A stretch of DNA of 64,000 nucleotides, taken from Cardiocondyla obscurior (taxonomy: Eukaryota > Arthropoda > Insecta > Hymenoptera > Formicidae). The notes beneath the pieces were generated by a model. That model did no database searches. It was not told the origin of the DNA and worked only from the letters and a program-made list of their open reading frames with translations. Shown here piece after piece: positions 13,612-26,000 of this stretch (the stretch's first letter is position 1; each line of letters begins with the position of its first letter). The stretch covers positions 868,001 to 932,000 of the forward strand of contig NC_091879.1 of NCBI RefSeq assembly GCF_019399895.1. Direction: 5' to 3'. Both the position numbers and the translations under genes were made by a program.

Positions 13612-15061
13612 TTAGGTTTTTACGGAGACGCGTTGAACATTGCGTTTCTTTTGACTAGAAACATGAGACGACCGATTCCACAAATCGACAATTGCTAATT
13701 AAAACGTGAATAAATATTTTTATAAAATCCTTTGTACTCGCTATTCTCTTGACTCGCGCAAGAAGCCTCCTAAACTTTTACAAAAGATTTATAAATAGTT
13801 TTCATTATTTATGAAAAAGTAATTTGCGTATTATACAATTAAACATTTACGTAACATTCTCTGCTCGTATAAAATCTCTCTTATTACATACATACTAATA
13901 AATAATATCACAAATTGATTATTTCGTTGATTGACCGCTTCACCCACTTATCTGTGAAAACGGGCGCTTCGCGTCGTTTTCTTCTTTTTCTGCGGATTCT
14001 TCTCGCGTATTTATGATGCCATTTGTCCCGTTGGATTTGGAAATTTCGTTTCCGTGCTCGTCAAGCCTTACCCATTCGTAACGACCAGGCTGTGGTTCTC
14101 CGCGCACAAAATCGAAGTTCCACCTCTTCGTGCTCTACGCATCAATAAGCAATTCAGTATTAGATGACTTTCGATAGGTATCTATTATGCGCAAAATTAT
14201 CGAGAGATGTGATTACGTGATCGCGAGAAAAATTAATCAGCGGTCGAATTGGGCAGACCGGTCGAATCCCTATTACCGTTTATTAAATTATATATTTTTT
14301 TTGTTACAGATCGCCGTAGCTGCATTCACTACTGCTCAACGAAAGTGTCGTTATCGCCGATTTAATAATCATACGAATCGCAGTCGGTTCGTCGGTCGTT
14401 CCGGATGTTTCGCATAGTATTCGGGCGGATTTTTTTTGAAATACGACTTTCTTTTAATCGCGAGTGTCGAATATGGAACGCGCGAAAGTAATCAGTAATT
14501 TTCGCGATAGTAAAATCTCGGTCGGGGTGTTCGCGAGTGACCCTTTCGCGGAAGGATGACTCGACACGTCCCATCTGAGAGGAGGAGCAGGCCCGGGATG
14601 GGCATCCTGCATCGGCGGAGCAACTTTTAGGTAAATATCAATTTTTTGAATTAAATTAAAAAAAAAAAAAAACTTTTACTTTTTTTTTTGTTAAACTTAT
14701 GAATTAACTGGCATGTCTACATTAATGTTTTCTTCTTTATGTTACAGTCACCGGCAGAACTCTACTACTCCGCTGAAGCTCAGTTTGGTAAGTCGCATCA
14801 TTTTTTTTTTGTAATTTAATTGTAATTAGGGTCTTTTAAAAAATAGGGCGAGCGTAGCGCGCGCGTGGTTTCTTCTAGTTTACTTATTAAAAAGAAATGT
14901 TTGCCTCTCACTTGTTCCAATTGTAGCCGCATTTCTTCTGAAAAACGATTCTCAGAGTTCTCAAATTTCTGCTGGTCGTCGTTATCACCGTCGTCTTGAA
15001 ACAGTCTCCTACGCACGTGACGAAATCGACCGTTCCGCAGGCTGTCAGTCGTTCCTTCCAT
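13612..15061 (-). CDS. Cip/Kip CDK inhibitor paralogue, p27-like (CKI-B)
   Basis: Proposed exons: complement(join(13612..13654, 13944..14134, 14912..15061)), about 127 residues. Exon 1 runs from the ATG at 15061 (a longer frame begins at GTG, so is not used) to CAA before GTGAGA and carries the cyclin-binding-like HVRRRLFQ (15-22). Exon 2 begins after TAG in phase 0 and gives KRWNFDF and, ten residues on, YEWVRL, the CDK-binding half of the inhibitory domain. Exon 3 is less certain: a GT donor at 13943 and an AG at 13655-13656 join in phase 2 to a basic tail QKKRNVQR and a stop, making a bipartite nuclear signal with the preceding KR. Without that splice the frame stops at once after SQISG. 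Odd: the Gly of LFG is Gln, the LF-to-W distance is about seven residues longer than in CKI-A because of an acidic insert, and no PIP degron is seen. Intron 1 holds a dispersed repeat. Confidence 0.8.
14283..14879 (+). repeat. Dispersed splice-site-bearing element, copy 1
   Basis: About 597 bases closely similar to 41909-42500. It lies inside intron 1 of CKI-B, on the opposite strand by its splice signals. Read on +, it has a pyrimidine-rich acceptor ending at 14309, a 321-nt exon-like block (14310-14630), a GTAAAT donor, an acceptor TTACAG ending at 14747, a 40-nt block (14748-14787) and a GTAAGT donor, then a G+C-rich tail ending TTCTTCTAGT. A 24-codon ORF from ATG 14556 ends in a TAG that abuts the first donor. 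No transposase or clear terminal inverted repeat is seen. It may be a duplicated piece of a non-coding transcript or a non-autonomous repeat. Confidence 0.75.
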
Positions 15062-16988
15062 CGCTAAAAAAGTTTTCACGTTAGGAAAAATTAAATTCTT
15101 AGCGAAATTAATTTTTTATATCCATTTTCTGTATTCGGTTTCACACTTCTGTTTGATTAGTCGATCGCTTCAACTAACCGCCGTCGAACACTCGTGCGAG
15201 AAATGACGATGAACGATTAATAACATCCTTCGGGGTAAAGTAATCTACTACGAGCTACTAGGAAAATTCTTCTTAAAGAGCGTAACAGTACCCGGTATCA
15301 GCCGTCGTAATCGATGCGAGACGAGTCACACGTATGACGTTCTACAAACAAGTTGATACGCGCCGAGACTTAGCGAGAAAGAGAAGAATTGTACTAATAT
15401 GCCGTGAACATATCGGTATGCACTTTCAGCGCGCAGTCGATTGCAAACACCATTGTTATATTTTCCTTGCCACCTCCGAACGTCTTTCGATATCGATGTT
15501 TGGGCATTTGATATTTTACGGACGCTTGTGTCGCGAGACAATGCGCGCGTTGTGATACTTTACGTCTACTTGCTCGAGCAGGGTGAACTCGAGATACTTT
15601 AAACCTCGCATGGACGTGGTTTACGAAAGTTTTTTTATATCTTTTTTTTTTTTGTGAACGCGGGGCGAACCGCCTGAAAATTTCTCGTTTATTACTCGCG
15701 CGGCGATCAAAGGTTCACGGCATTATACAAATGTACTCCACCGTGCATAATACGCCCAAAAATGTGCGCTGATATCCCAATTTACGTTTACACCGTATTA
15801 AGAATAATCCTCGCAGGTTTCGCTTCAAACAGGCACGCGTTTTTAATAATCGTACGAATGTCTTTTAGAGTCAATAAAGACCGAATATAGATTCCCGAAG
15901 TTACATCGTAGTCGGAGATAAGAATAATTTTTTTTGTTTTTTTTTTTATGCCCGTGCACTCTTAATGATCGAGCCGCCGCGCTTTATATTATACGCACGT
16001 TCGTTAGCGCAAAACTGGTTTGAGTCGCCGTCTTCGGTGCCGAGGGCACTAGCGAATGAAATCTACGTTATTCGCGTAATTACTGTAACGTACGGTGGGT
16101 CAGGTAATACGACCGAGTGCGTTTGCATGTGGACGTGGGTTGGAAACGACACAGTGGCATCTTGGTCGGGTTAACGCACTCGGGCGTCACGTGCTCCCTT
16201 TGCCCGGCGCATTTCGACCGATCGGCGAGATAAATGGATGCTGATTGTGAGACACGAATCGAGGTGCGAGGTGACGGTGAAAAGAGACCGAGAGGAACGA
16301 GCGGGCATTGTTGAAATCACTCGAGTGGCGTCATGCAGGGCTAATGATTATCCGAATCGGCGTAATACATCACCGCGTTACTTCAAAAATTGCAATCGCT
16401 TGAGAGCGAAATATATACTTTTTTTTTTTTCCTCGAATCTCCGCGCATTTTTTGCGATCCAATTATCGCGGATTTATCGCCGGCATAAATCGCGAGCGTC
16501 GTTTATTTGGTCGTCTGATGCTGGCAACGGCGATTTATCTGGAGCATCGTGTGCTTGCTCGAATTTAAGTACCGGTACTGGAAATACTCGTTTCAAGTGA
16601 TACCTCGCGCGTCTTCTATAAAGCGCGAAATTACTTATCTGAATTTCAATTTACGTGCGATATTTTTTGCAAACCCGCGAGAAGTGACTGTAGGAAAATC
16701 ACTGTTGCGTTTTTATAAGATCACCTGGCACTTTCTGAATCGAAAGTCTTGTTTTTTTTCTTTTTTTTTCTCCAAAGAACTCCCCTTTCGTATACATTCC
16801 ACTTATACGTTGGTGGCCTATCAAACAGGCAGTGCGGGCTTACGAAGTTGCACGCCTTTCACTGACCCACTTAATCGTTCAGCTATTCTCCACGTATCGA
16901 ATTGCATTTTCGATTGTTACATTGTCGAGCGTTACATGGGAATCCATCGAGAGACACGCAAATATTTTATCCAATCGCGTACGTTTAG

Positions 16989-17019
<31 letters not shown>

Positions 17020-20000
17020 TAGAGCGGGGAATTAGCAGGCGACAAGGAAATTAAATATTCCACGCGCGACAGACAACTGCGGTTAACACTTCCGGTGTAA
17101 CTTCGTCGCGGTTTGCAAATTACCCCTCCCACATTTTTATTCCCATTCCCCGCACGTCGCGCTAATCTGCCGATCCTGCGGCTAAGTTACGTCAGGCCTC
17201 GAAGTAACGTCGGGAAGTCGTTTATCGGTCCAAAAAAAAAAAAAAGAAAGAAAAAAAAAAACGGAAGAAGAGGTATGCGGAATTGGGGAAAGAACGGGAA
17301 TTCTCGCGGCCACGTCCAGATACGAATTTGACGTTTGTACGTACGTCTACTCACTTCCTCGGAGCGTCGGCTCAGATACGCCTGCGAAGTCGGTGATAAG
17401 GTATCGGCTTAATTACGGTATCTCGTATTAATTTCACGGGCGAGCGCACTCAATTGAGATCGGTTTTGTTGCACTTCGTAATTACACGCGCTTATTTATC
17501 TCGTCTCCGCACGTGCGTCTCGTCTTTCGACTTAACGTAGGCCTCGGACAGCCGTTGTTTCATCCGGCGACATCGGATCGATAACGTTCCTGACGGGGGT
17601 GTGGAACCCCGACCGGGTGGTGGTTTTGTGCGCGCGCATACGAACCTTACAAGGGTTTGAGGGTCGGTGCACGGTAACACCCTACCGTACATCTTGCTAT
17701 CAACGTTACGATATAATATCTGTCTTTTTAACTCGCTGGAAAGCTTGGCACTCAGTGGAACAACAATTTTGTAAAATTATGTTATCGATGAAACCAAAAA
17801 CTGCTCGATTAAATAATCAAAAAAAAAAAAATTCTGCATCCCGTACAAAAATTGACGTTACGTATCTCATTAACTCACCTCGCGACGACGATATCAAAAT
17901 ATCCTAAATGGGTAACACTTTCTCGCGAGGCTCGCGGTCGCGAATCGCGGAGCAAGACTGTCTCTCTGAGAAACTCGGCGAGCAACTAAGGTAAGAGGCT
18001 AGTCGGCGATGCATCTCGGTTGCAGCTGACTAGCCTAGATTCGCTTAGGCCTTGGACGGACGAATACGACGGACGACAGTGCAAAACGGAACGCATGCGC
18101 GAGTGTACCGTTAACCGCGGGGTTTATTGCCCGATGATTCATTCTGCGATGGGAATTTATATCGGTCGAATACTTGGGGGGTGAGTGAAGCGACGAACGA
18201 CGCTCTCGCAGCGAGAAGGCATCGCCGGACGTTCCACAAATCTTACGTTAGATATTTATTAACGCGGTTAGCGCTTGCGACGGTGGGGCGAGAGGGCGAA
18301 GGGCGAGAATTAACGAGAAGATATATTATACTTTGAGAAGCTCGATGATCGCGTCACCCTCGGCCGCGCATTTCCGCTCTGGACTAATGTCTCCTTTCGC
18401 GGAACTGTCCGAGACTTGATTAACGATGCGCGTCCGATAATTGGTGCGATGTTATAACGATAGCGCTCTAATTAGTATCGTTGCGACGTTATCGCTATCT
18501 CGAGATTGCTCAAGGTCGCACTTTTCCGAGTCATATAGTAACTCGTAGAATTCGATCAACGTGACGAGAAGATTATTTGTGATTTATTGCATCCAGCTGG
18601 AGAGCAGGTTGCCGCGATAAGGCGCGCGGTCGAGAAAAACTCTCGTCGTAATCTTTTCGCAGCCTATCCGCGATTACGATCGAAACGAAATAATAAATTA
18701 AGCCGATGTAATATAAGAAATTAATGCGATATAGCGTGCATATGTTCGCGTCCGCGTATTAAATTAAACAAAAATGTTCTCCTCCCTTGGGCACGGCGCT
18801 TCCTACGACCTCTTTAACGGCCCGCAAGTAACCGTCGTTTCGTACCGTTTCGAAGCCGGTGTTCCGCATCGTGATCACCGTCGGGGAAACACGAGCAACT
18901 AAATCACGCGTAAGTTTTTCTCCCGAAGAAGCCCGCACCTGAGAACGTCGGGACGTTTTTCGTCCCGATATCACCTCGCGTTCGATTCGCTTCTTGACTT
19001 CATCCTCGACCCGTCAACAAGGGTTTTTCCTCTCGCTGTCAATCGACGAAGCGTACCGATCGTTCTGAGGGCGCGACGCGATTGTCTCGTTTCGTGGCCA
19101 AGAGACTCACGATTTTTCGCCACGAGCAAAAATATCCGCCGTGAAATTACCGGTAATCGACGTCTGTCCGCCTGAGGTTCGCCTCTTCTTTTTTTAGTAG
19201 CCGCGACTTTAACTGTCAGTGGTTCGCCGGACTCGTCCTTCTTCCTCCCGATATGCCCGAGGAAAGAGTCACGTATAAAAAAATCCTATGCTTTAACGTA
19301 GAGTCGAGTAAAAAAAAAAAAATACCGAGTTCGCTCGGCCGAAATCGACGGGACCGTTAACTATTCGACTTGACTTGGTCGCTAATCTTGAGCAACTGCG
19401 CAAAATACGGTGACGTGCGCGCCTGCTGCACGACGATGCGCTTATTGTTTCTCATTTCCTTGCGACACTTTCGAGCGTCTACGTGATAACCTTACTAAAC
19501 GCGCCTTCGATTGCGTAAATGGAATGCACGCGACCATCTCCACCAGGATGAAGTAATACAATAATATTTACTATCGATGAGTCATCGTTATTGGTTGTTG
19601 CAAAATAATTACGGCACGTTATCGTTATACATTGCATAAATGCAAAAAACGCTCCTGTTTTTTTTTAAACCTTATTCTTATACGAAATATTATATCGGCG
19701 CGGTAGAACAAGATTGGAATGCGAGAGAGAGATAGGAATAGGAATCATTGAACGAGATTCGAAAAAATCCGACTTGGGCAGCCGCGCGTATAATGCGGTT
19801 CCTTCGTTCTGCGCCTCGACACCTGTGTGAAAGAGGATTCCCTCGGGTAAATTCGCTCACCCCCTGTCCAAGGAGTCGTATAAAAAAGTAGAGAGGTTTC
19901 GAATGGTGTGCCTATGCCCAGTAATTATTCCGCTCGAGTTACCGGGCAAACGGACGGGCCCCGAAGACTTCTGGTCCCCTCGCGACGAACAAAGTCATTT

Positions 20001-23000
20001 GCATCTCTCGCCACGAGAAAAGATTCCCCGATGCCGTTTGAGATATAAAGCTAAGCTGACGTAGCGGAGCTTCGCGTGACCCGAAACGCGGCATGGCAGA
20101 CTCATTTGTTTCGCGAATTAAGCGCGGATTTTTGTAAAATATTTCCGCACAATGCGCCCGTAACGGCGCGCGTCGACACACAAATTAAACTGGGACGACG
20201 TTAGAATAAATTTTTACCAGCTTTTTTTTTTCTATTTTTTTTTTTTTTTTTTACCTTCTTTTTTTATTCTATTAGACGTCGATAATTTTAGAACGCTTTG
20301 TTACGTTTTTAAAAAGAAATTCTGTTTGATGTCTTCGGTGCCGTCAAATTTATTCGCATGTATAATTTAGCTCTGTACGTGGCTGGCATGAGTATTGGTA
20401 ACGTAGCTCAACAAATATTAACGTTCGAATAAGTACGTGACTAAGAATAATACGCTGTTTATGAACCTCTCGACAACTTTTTTTTTGTTTTCCCTCGACA
20501 TATTAATAACTCGTAATTATTATAACGTGCTCGGAACAAGAATTAAATTTTGTAAATAAAATTTATCTCGCTTCTCGCTTAATAAAAGTGTTGCTGCAAT
20601 TCAGGAAAGAAATAAAATGTGCATAATATTAGAGTCGATAAAGCTAATAATGTTATCAAAAACCACTTCACCTTACGCGCGTTCTTGACTTCGTTTCTTA
20701 TCGCGGCTCGTAAAAATTGCCTGCCACCGGCACTCGAGTATCAGCGTTATTAACTTGTCGCTAATACGTTTCAGATTTGCTCGATAGCACGTGACTGTAT
20801 TTGCATCGCGCTCTCGATAATAATTGTTGATATTTTTTATGCGATTTACATCCGAAGGTCTTCGGAGTCCCCCTTCGTTCGGTTCTTAGGCGATTTCTAA
20901 TCGCTCTCCTTCGGTCACGCATCCGGAGTCTTTGCAATTTGCATCCGAAATCACGCGGCTCGATTTCGAGGACGGGGGAGTCAGCTGTGCTTTCCTTATT
21001 CGGCAGCCAACGAACCCCGAGCGATTCTTATGAATGGAATGCATATTCATTCAATTTCTGCGCGGCGACGATGATGATGCACGTGTTGCTTTCCACGGGC
21101 CCGACATATGCTAAAATCTTTCGCGCCAACTGTCGCTTCCTGCATGAATCCACGGACCTTGAAATGTATTCTTTTCGCGGAGAGAAATCACCCCGGTCAC
21201 GCTCCGTTCGACGAGGAAGAGACTCGCGCGCGAGAAAAGGGGACAGGCTGGCACTGGGTGTAGGAAGTGAGTCAAGCGTTTGATATCTTACTGAAAAGAA
21301 ATCATTTTTTAAGTGTCGGAAGAAAGGCCAACGTTCTAATTTCTTGTAAATTCCAAAAAGTTTTTTTTTCTATAAATGCAGAAAAATTAATAAGCGAATG
21401 AATAAATAAAACCTTTCGTTGTACATTAATTGTGAGATTAAAAAAAGGAAAAACTTTGAGAAACTTCTTGGATCAAAGGGCGTTTAACCGTCGACGTTTA
21501 GGGCTGGTTTAAATTTAAAGCTGTCACCCTCCGTGCCGCCCGACTGCGGTTTAAATAGGTATAAAAAAAAGCAGCTCTCTCTGCGATCCATCGGGTGTAC
21601 TTCCTGTCGGATGTTTTCATCTGGCGGCCGCGACATTTCCAGGGAAAGCTGCGCGAGGAAAGTCGAAGCGACCTCACGTGTGTCCAATCTGTCCTCGGCA
21701 TAAGCCGCAGCCTGCAATGTGCGGGTGTGCGAGATCGCGGGGTATAGAAGAAATCTCGGGGCGCTCGAAAAAAGTAAATCACTTAACAGAGACTCTCGTG
21801 CGAGCAAATAAAAAGATTAACGAAGGGAAATAAAAACCGCGCATCGTCCGCGAAATTAGAATGGAAACGGTACTCCGTAAACAAACGTTGTTAAAGAGTT
21901 CTTTACCCCGCGACGCGCGTATCCCACGTAAGAATGCGAGCTAAAAATTACCGTAAGATTACGATGATTTCCTCAACGCTCTCTATATAATGTCGACGAT
22001 CGTTATCAGCCAGTTAATTATCCCGGGAGCTCCTTTAATAATTAACGTTACAGCGCGCAATGTAATTGCGATCTGCATTCTATCGAGCGGTGTAATCTGC
22101 GTATCGCGTGAAGCACCTTTCGAGGTATATCCTTTCTCATTTGGTTATTTTTTTTCGATTATGCAGTTCTTAAATTTATCTCTGGGATTCGTAAACCGTG
22201 ACATTAAAAAAAAAAAAAAAAAAAAAAAAATAATATATAGTAAAGAAACAGGTTCTGTGCCATTCAAACATAATTTATGAGATCGTGTTCTCTAGCGGGT
22301 TTATTCAAGACCGTTGGTTCTTTTTTCGGCATCAAGACAATCACCTACGATTTTATCCGCCCCCGTGAATTTTGCGCCGCTAGGCGAAAATAGACTTACG
22401 TAGGTCGTGGAATTATCGTTCGGCAGTTTATCTCGCGTTCGCGTAACGTGCATTCATTTGCGGCAGGTTAGTGGCGCGTCCCACGTTTTAAAGAGATTAG
22501 ACGACAATTCTTTTGTTACTTTAATGCGCCGAGAGTGAGAATTTCGCTTTCTTTTGTCTTGCCGAGGGTCTCTTATTTTCGGCCGCGTCTCTCTATTTGG
22601 TACGTATGTACATTAATTAAACTCGTGTTTAATATCATTTTTCGTTCATAAAATTATTAGAAAAAAATTCTTTAAAAAGAATTGCTTTCGTTATTCATGC
22701 TACAATTTTTATTCGTAATATAAATAACGCGTATAAAAACTTTATTTGGCGATAGGACGATCGCGAAGTAAAATATTTAAGAGGAATAATATTGGGGTGA
22801 GACGAAAACGTCGCGTGCATCCGTGGCATGAATTTTACAGACACATAAGGCACGAGCGCAGCACTTAGCACTTTCGACACATCCTCGTTCGTATTCCCAA
22901 ATATTTACTCTTGCGCTGTCTGGAACACGAAAGATTCGTGCAGACGTCGATGACTTTTTTTTCTCTCTCGCGAATCACGTCACGATTGTTAACATGCTAG

Positions 23001-26000
23001 CTCGAGATAAAAATCGATAGCAATTAAAAAGAAAAGGGAATAATAATTGAAAATGTTGAATGTAAAAAAAAATTACCTCTTCGTTTCTTCCCTTGGTACT
23101 TTTCATTTCATTTCTATCTCCGTACGCATAAAACATCATCGGGCAGGAGGATAATTATTACTCGTTCCCACCCCGAGGATAATCACGGCGAGCACCGCGC
23201 CATGCGTATACCGAGGCATATAAATTTTAATTGTTCGTAATTACTCGAGTACATATAGTTCAGGGAATTCGCATTTATAGTCGGAGGGTATGATCCGATC
23301 CTGGGTCAAGATAACGCGATACGAGCCGCGTTTCTTTTTCTTCGCATCTTTATTAATTATCATACCGATCTCTTATTATTTTGCTTTGCTAAATAAATAC
23401 CGCAATTTGTACCGGGAGAAATATTTTTAAGATAAGCCCCGCTTAAAATAAATAAATGAGGGAAAGTGCAATAGCTGATTTGCTAAGATGCTTGTTGATA
23501 ATTAAAAATACCGTCCGATCTGGAAATGGAGCCGTGAGTTCTCCCCCGTCTTACGCTTCTTAGTGCAATTTCCGGCTGCGCGAATGCCCTCCGCGATTAT
23601 TACAAGGCGTCACGCGAGCACGAGAGTATATATTGTTCTCGTTGTCGATGACGCGGACGCTGTCGGGCTGTCCTCGAGGAGGCGACGCGAGACGAGGAAG
23701 GCTTGCGGCCGCATTCAATCTGGCTCGGAATTTAAAACCCCCGGCACAATCACCTTTTTCCTCCCGCCAGAAATCTAAGATCCGCGCCACGAAACTGAGA
23801 CGCGCAGGAAAGGCCCGACGTAACGTTACACTGTTAAATCCCGTATGTAACACTAGTCACGTGCAGGGCCCTTCCCCTTCAGGCCTCGCATCCGTTCCCT
23901 TCGATCTATCTCTCGTCTCCTGTTATTACGAATTACCGGACGCGAGGGCGACCGCAGAATCGCACGTTCTGTGCGATACGTTTCATTACTCCTCGGTTAC
24001 GCTTCCACGAATTTATTTCGCGTGGACACGCCGCGACGCTCATTGTTGCACGCTTAACGGATCCCTGCGATATCACGCGATTGCCTCGTGTAGTTTTCGC
24101 AATATCGGCCGGACGTGTACGTGTGTGTGTAGGGAGCAGGCCGAACAGGCATATGCTTGTCCCATCAGGATGCGGTACGCGTATCGCATCAAGATATTAA
24201 GACCGCCGACGCGCTGATTAAAGTTTAAATCGACCGCCCTTCTTCGTGGATTAGCACTGCGTCACAAAAAAAAAAGAAAAAAAAAACCTGCACGGTTTCG
24301 TCTAACTGGAGAAAATTAATAAATTAAGCTCGATAAAATATTTGAAAATTCTACAATATTATAACGAGGAATGGATTTAAATATCAGGTAATTCTTAAAG
24401 AAGAAAAAAAAGTTAATTCGGTGAAAAATATTCTAAATGACCGTTAGTTTATGCGACTTTAACTCACCTTGCTCGTGGTAGAATTATATATTGGATCGTG
24501 AACTGAGAGACCAAGGGAATCACGACCGAGAGAATTATACGAATCGGTTGCGATGTCAGGGTATTAGAAAATTACGAGATGACCGTTCCTCGCAAGTATA
24601 TCGCGCCGACTGATGCCGGCTTCGCGCGTTCCGAGAGGTGCGGAACGGTACGCGGTGCTCCGCTTCCACTTTTTAAAGGGACTCGTGCATCGAAATGCAT
24701 ACCGCCGCGATAAACCAACCGTTTATACGCGGTCTATTTATAAGCGGGGCATACCGCGTTGTGGACCTTATGCACGCTTTCGCATCGCGGAGCCGTCGAT
24801 TTTATTTATAGAATCACGCGGGTACGAACGTATGGCTGCGGGAGGATGCCTGGGCAAAGAGAAACATTGGGGTGCATCGAACGGCAAGGGAGACTCGGCC
24901 GGGAAAGGAAGTCTATTTCCGGAAAAAGGGGGGAAAGTCTCATTTACCGAGTCGCAGGCGGTATGCGCGATGCTTGGAAATGCGCGATTTAAAGGGCTCG
25001 AGTACGTCGACGTGATGTCCCGTGTAGCCTGCAATCGCAGAACAGGACTAGCAGACTTTTATTTTTTAAGTAATTAAGGAAAAAGTCTTTCAAAATTGGC
25101 CTTGAGGAACAAATTTATCTTGGAGCTGAGTATTGAGATTCTGGAAATGCACGCGCCAGAGATTGCCGAACTCTTGAAATTTAAAGGATTGTGTCAACTT
25201 CAAGTTTCAAGTGTGTCCGCCTGGTCCCGCGTTACACACAAAGAGCGCTCTCGTAACACTCTTTCTCTCTCTTTCTTTTTTTTTTTTTTTTTCCTCCAAG
25301 TCGCCAGTAAACCGGATGCGACATTACCGCGCGTCGCGCGAGTCATAAAAGTACATTAACCTGTTTGGCAACAAATTTTCAACCGTTTCTTTTCTTTCTT
25401 TGGTGGTGACGATTTTTGTGCGATAACTTTAAAACGTGTCGCTCCCTTCGTCCCGTCCTGCTGGCCCGCCGTTATCTCGATACACCGCACTTTCGACGGA
25501 TAATCAAAGATACATCCGAAACGAAAACCGACACCCGCCGTCAATTTTCATTAGGCAATCATCCTCGCTCCGAGACAGCCTTGGAATTCAACTTGCAACT
25601 CGTGCAATTTCCGCTGCCGACATTTTTAATGTATTTTAAATTTTACGTATATACTATACATATATAGTATTTTTTTTATTTACTCACACATTCGAAGGTA
25701 GACAATAGCCGACACAAATTTATTTAATCAGCGTTAAAGAATAATGTGTTTTTAACGAAAAAGTCTGAATTGAAAATTGAGATTAAAATCAAACTTAGAT
25801 TTTTGATGAATAACTCTGAATTAAAATTTAATTCAGCGGGCCTTTTTGTGCATCGCGTATATGCAGTTGGAATTCAAACGCTCGTCGGTTTTAGTGGAGC
25901 TTTAAGTTGACTAGTTGAAACTGATAAAAAGATATATTTCTGGCCACATTGCTCGGTTAATGTGCTCGTAGCCGTATCCAATTCCGTGCTCTTAACTGCT

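Noticed and set aside
20939..21283. SLFGSQR followed by YEW, resembling a fourth inhibitory domain
   Set aside because: The spacing is far too short for the helix, and there is no RW(N/G)F segment. Chance similarity.
23633..25077. Two plus-strand frames of 194 and 154 residues
   Set aside because: No motif, no convincing splice context, and composition like translated non-coding GC-rich DNA.
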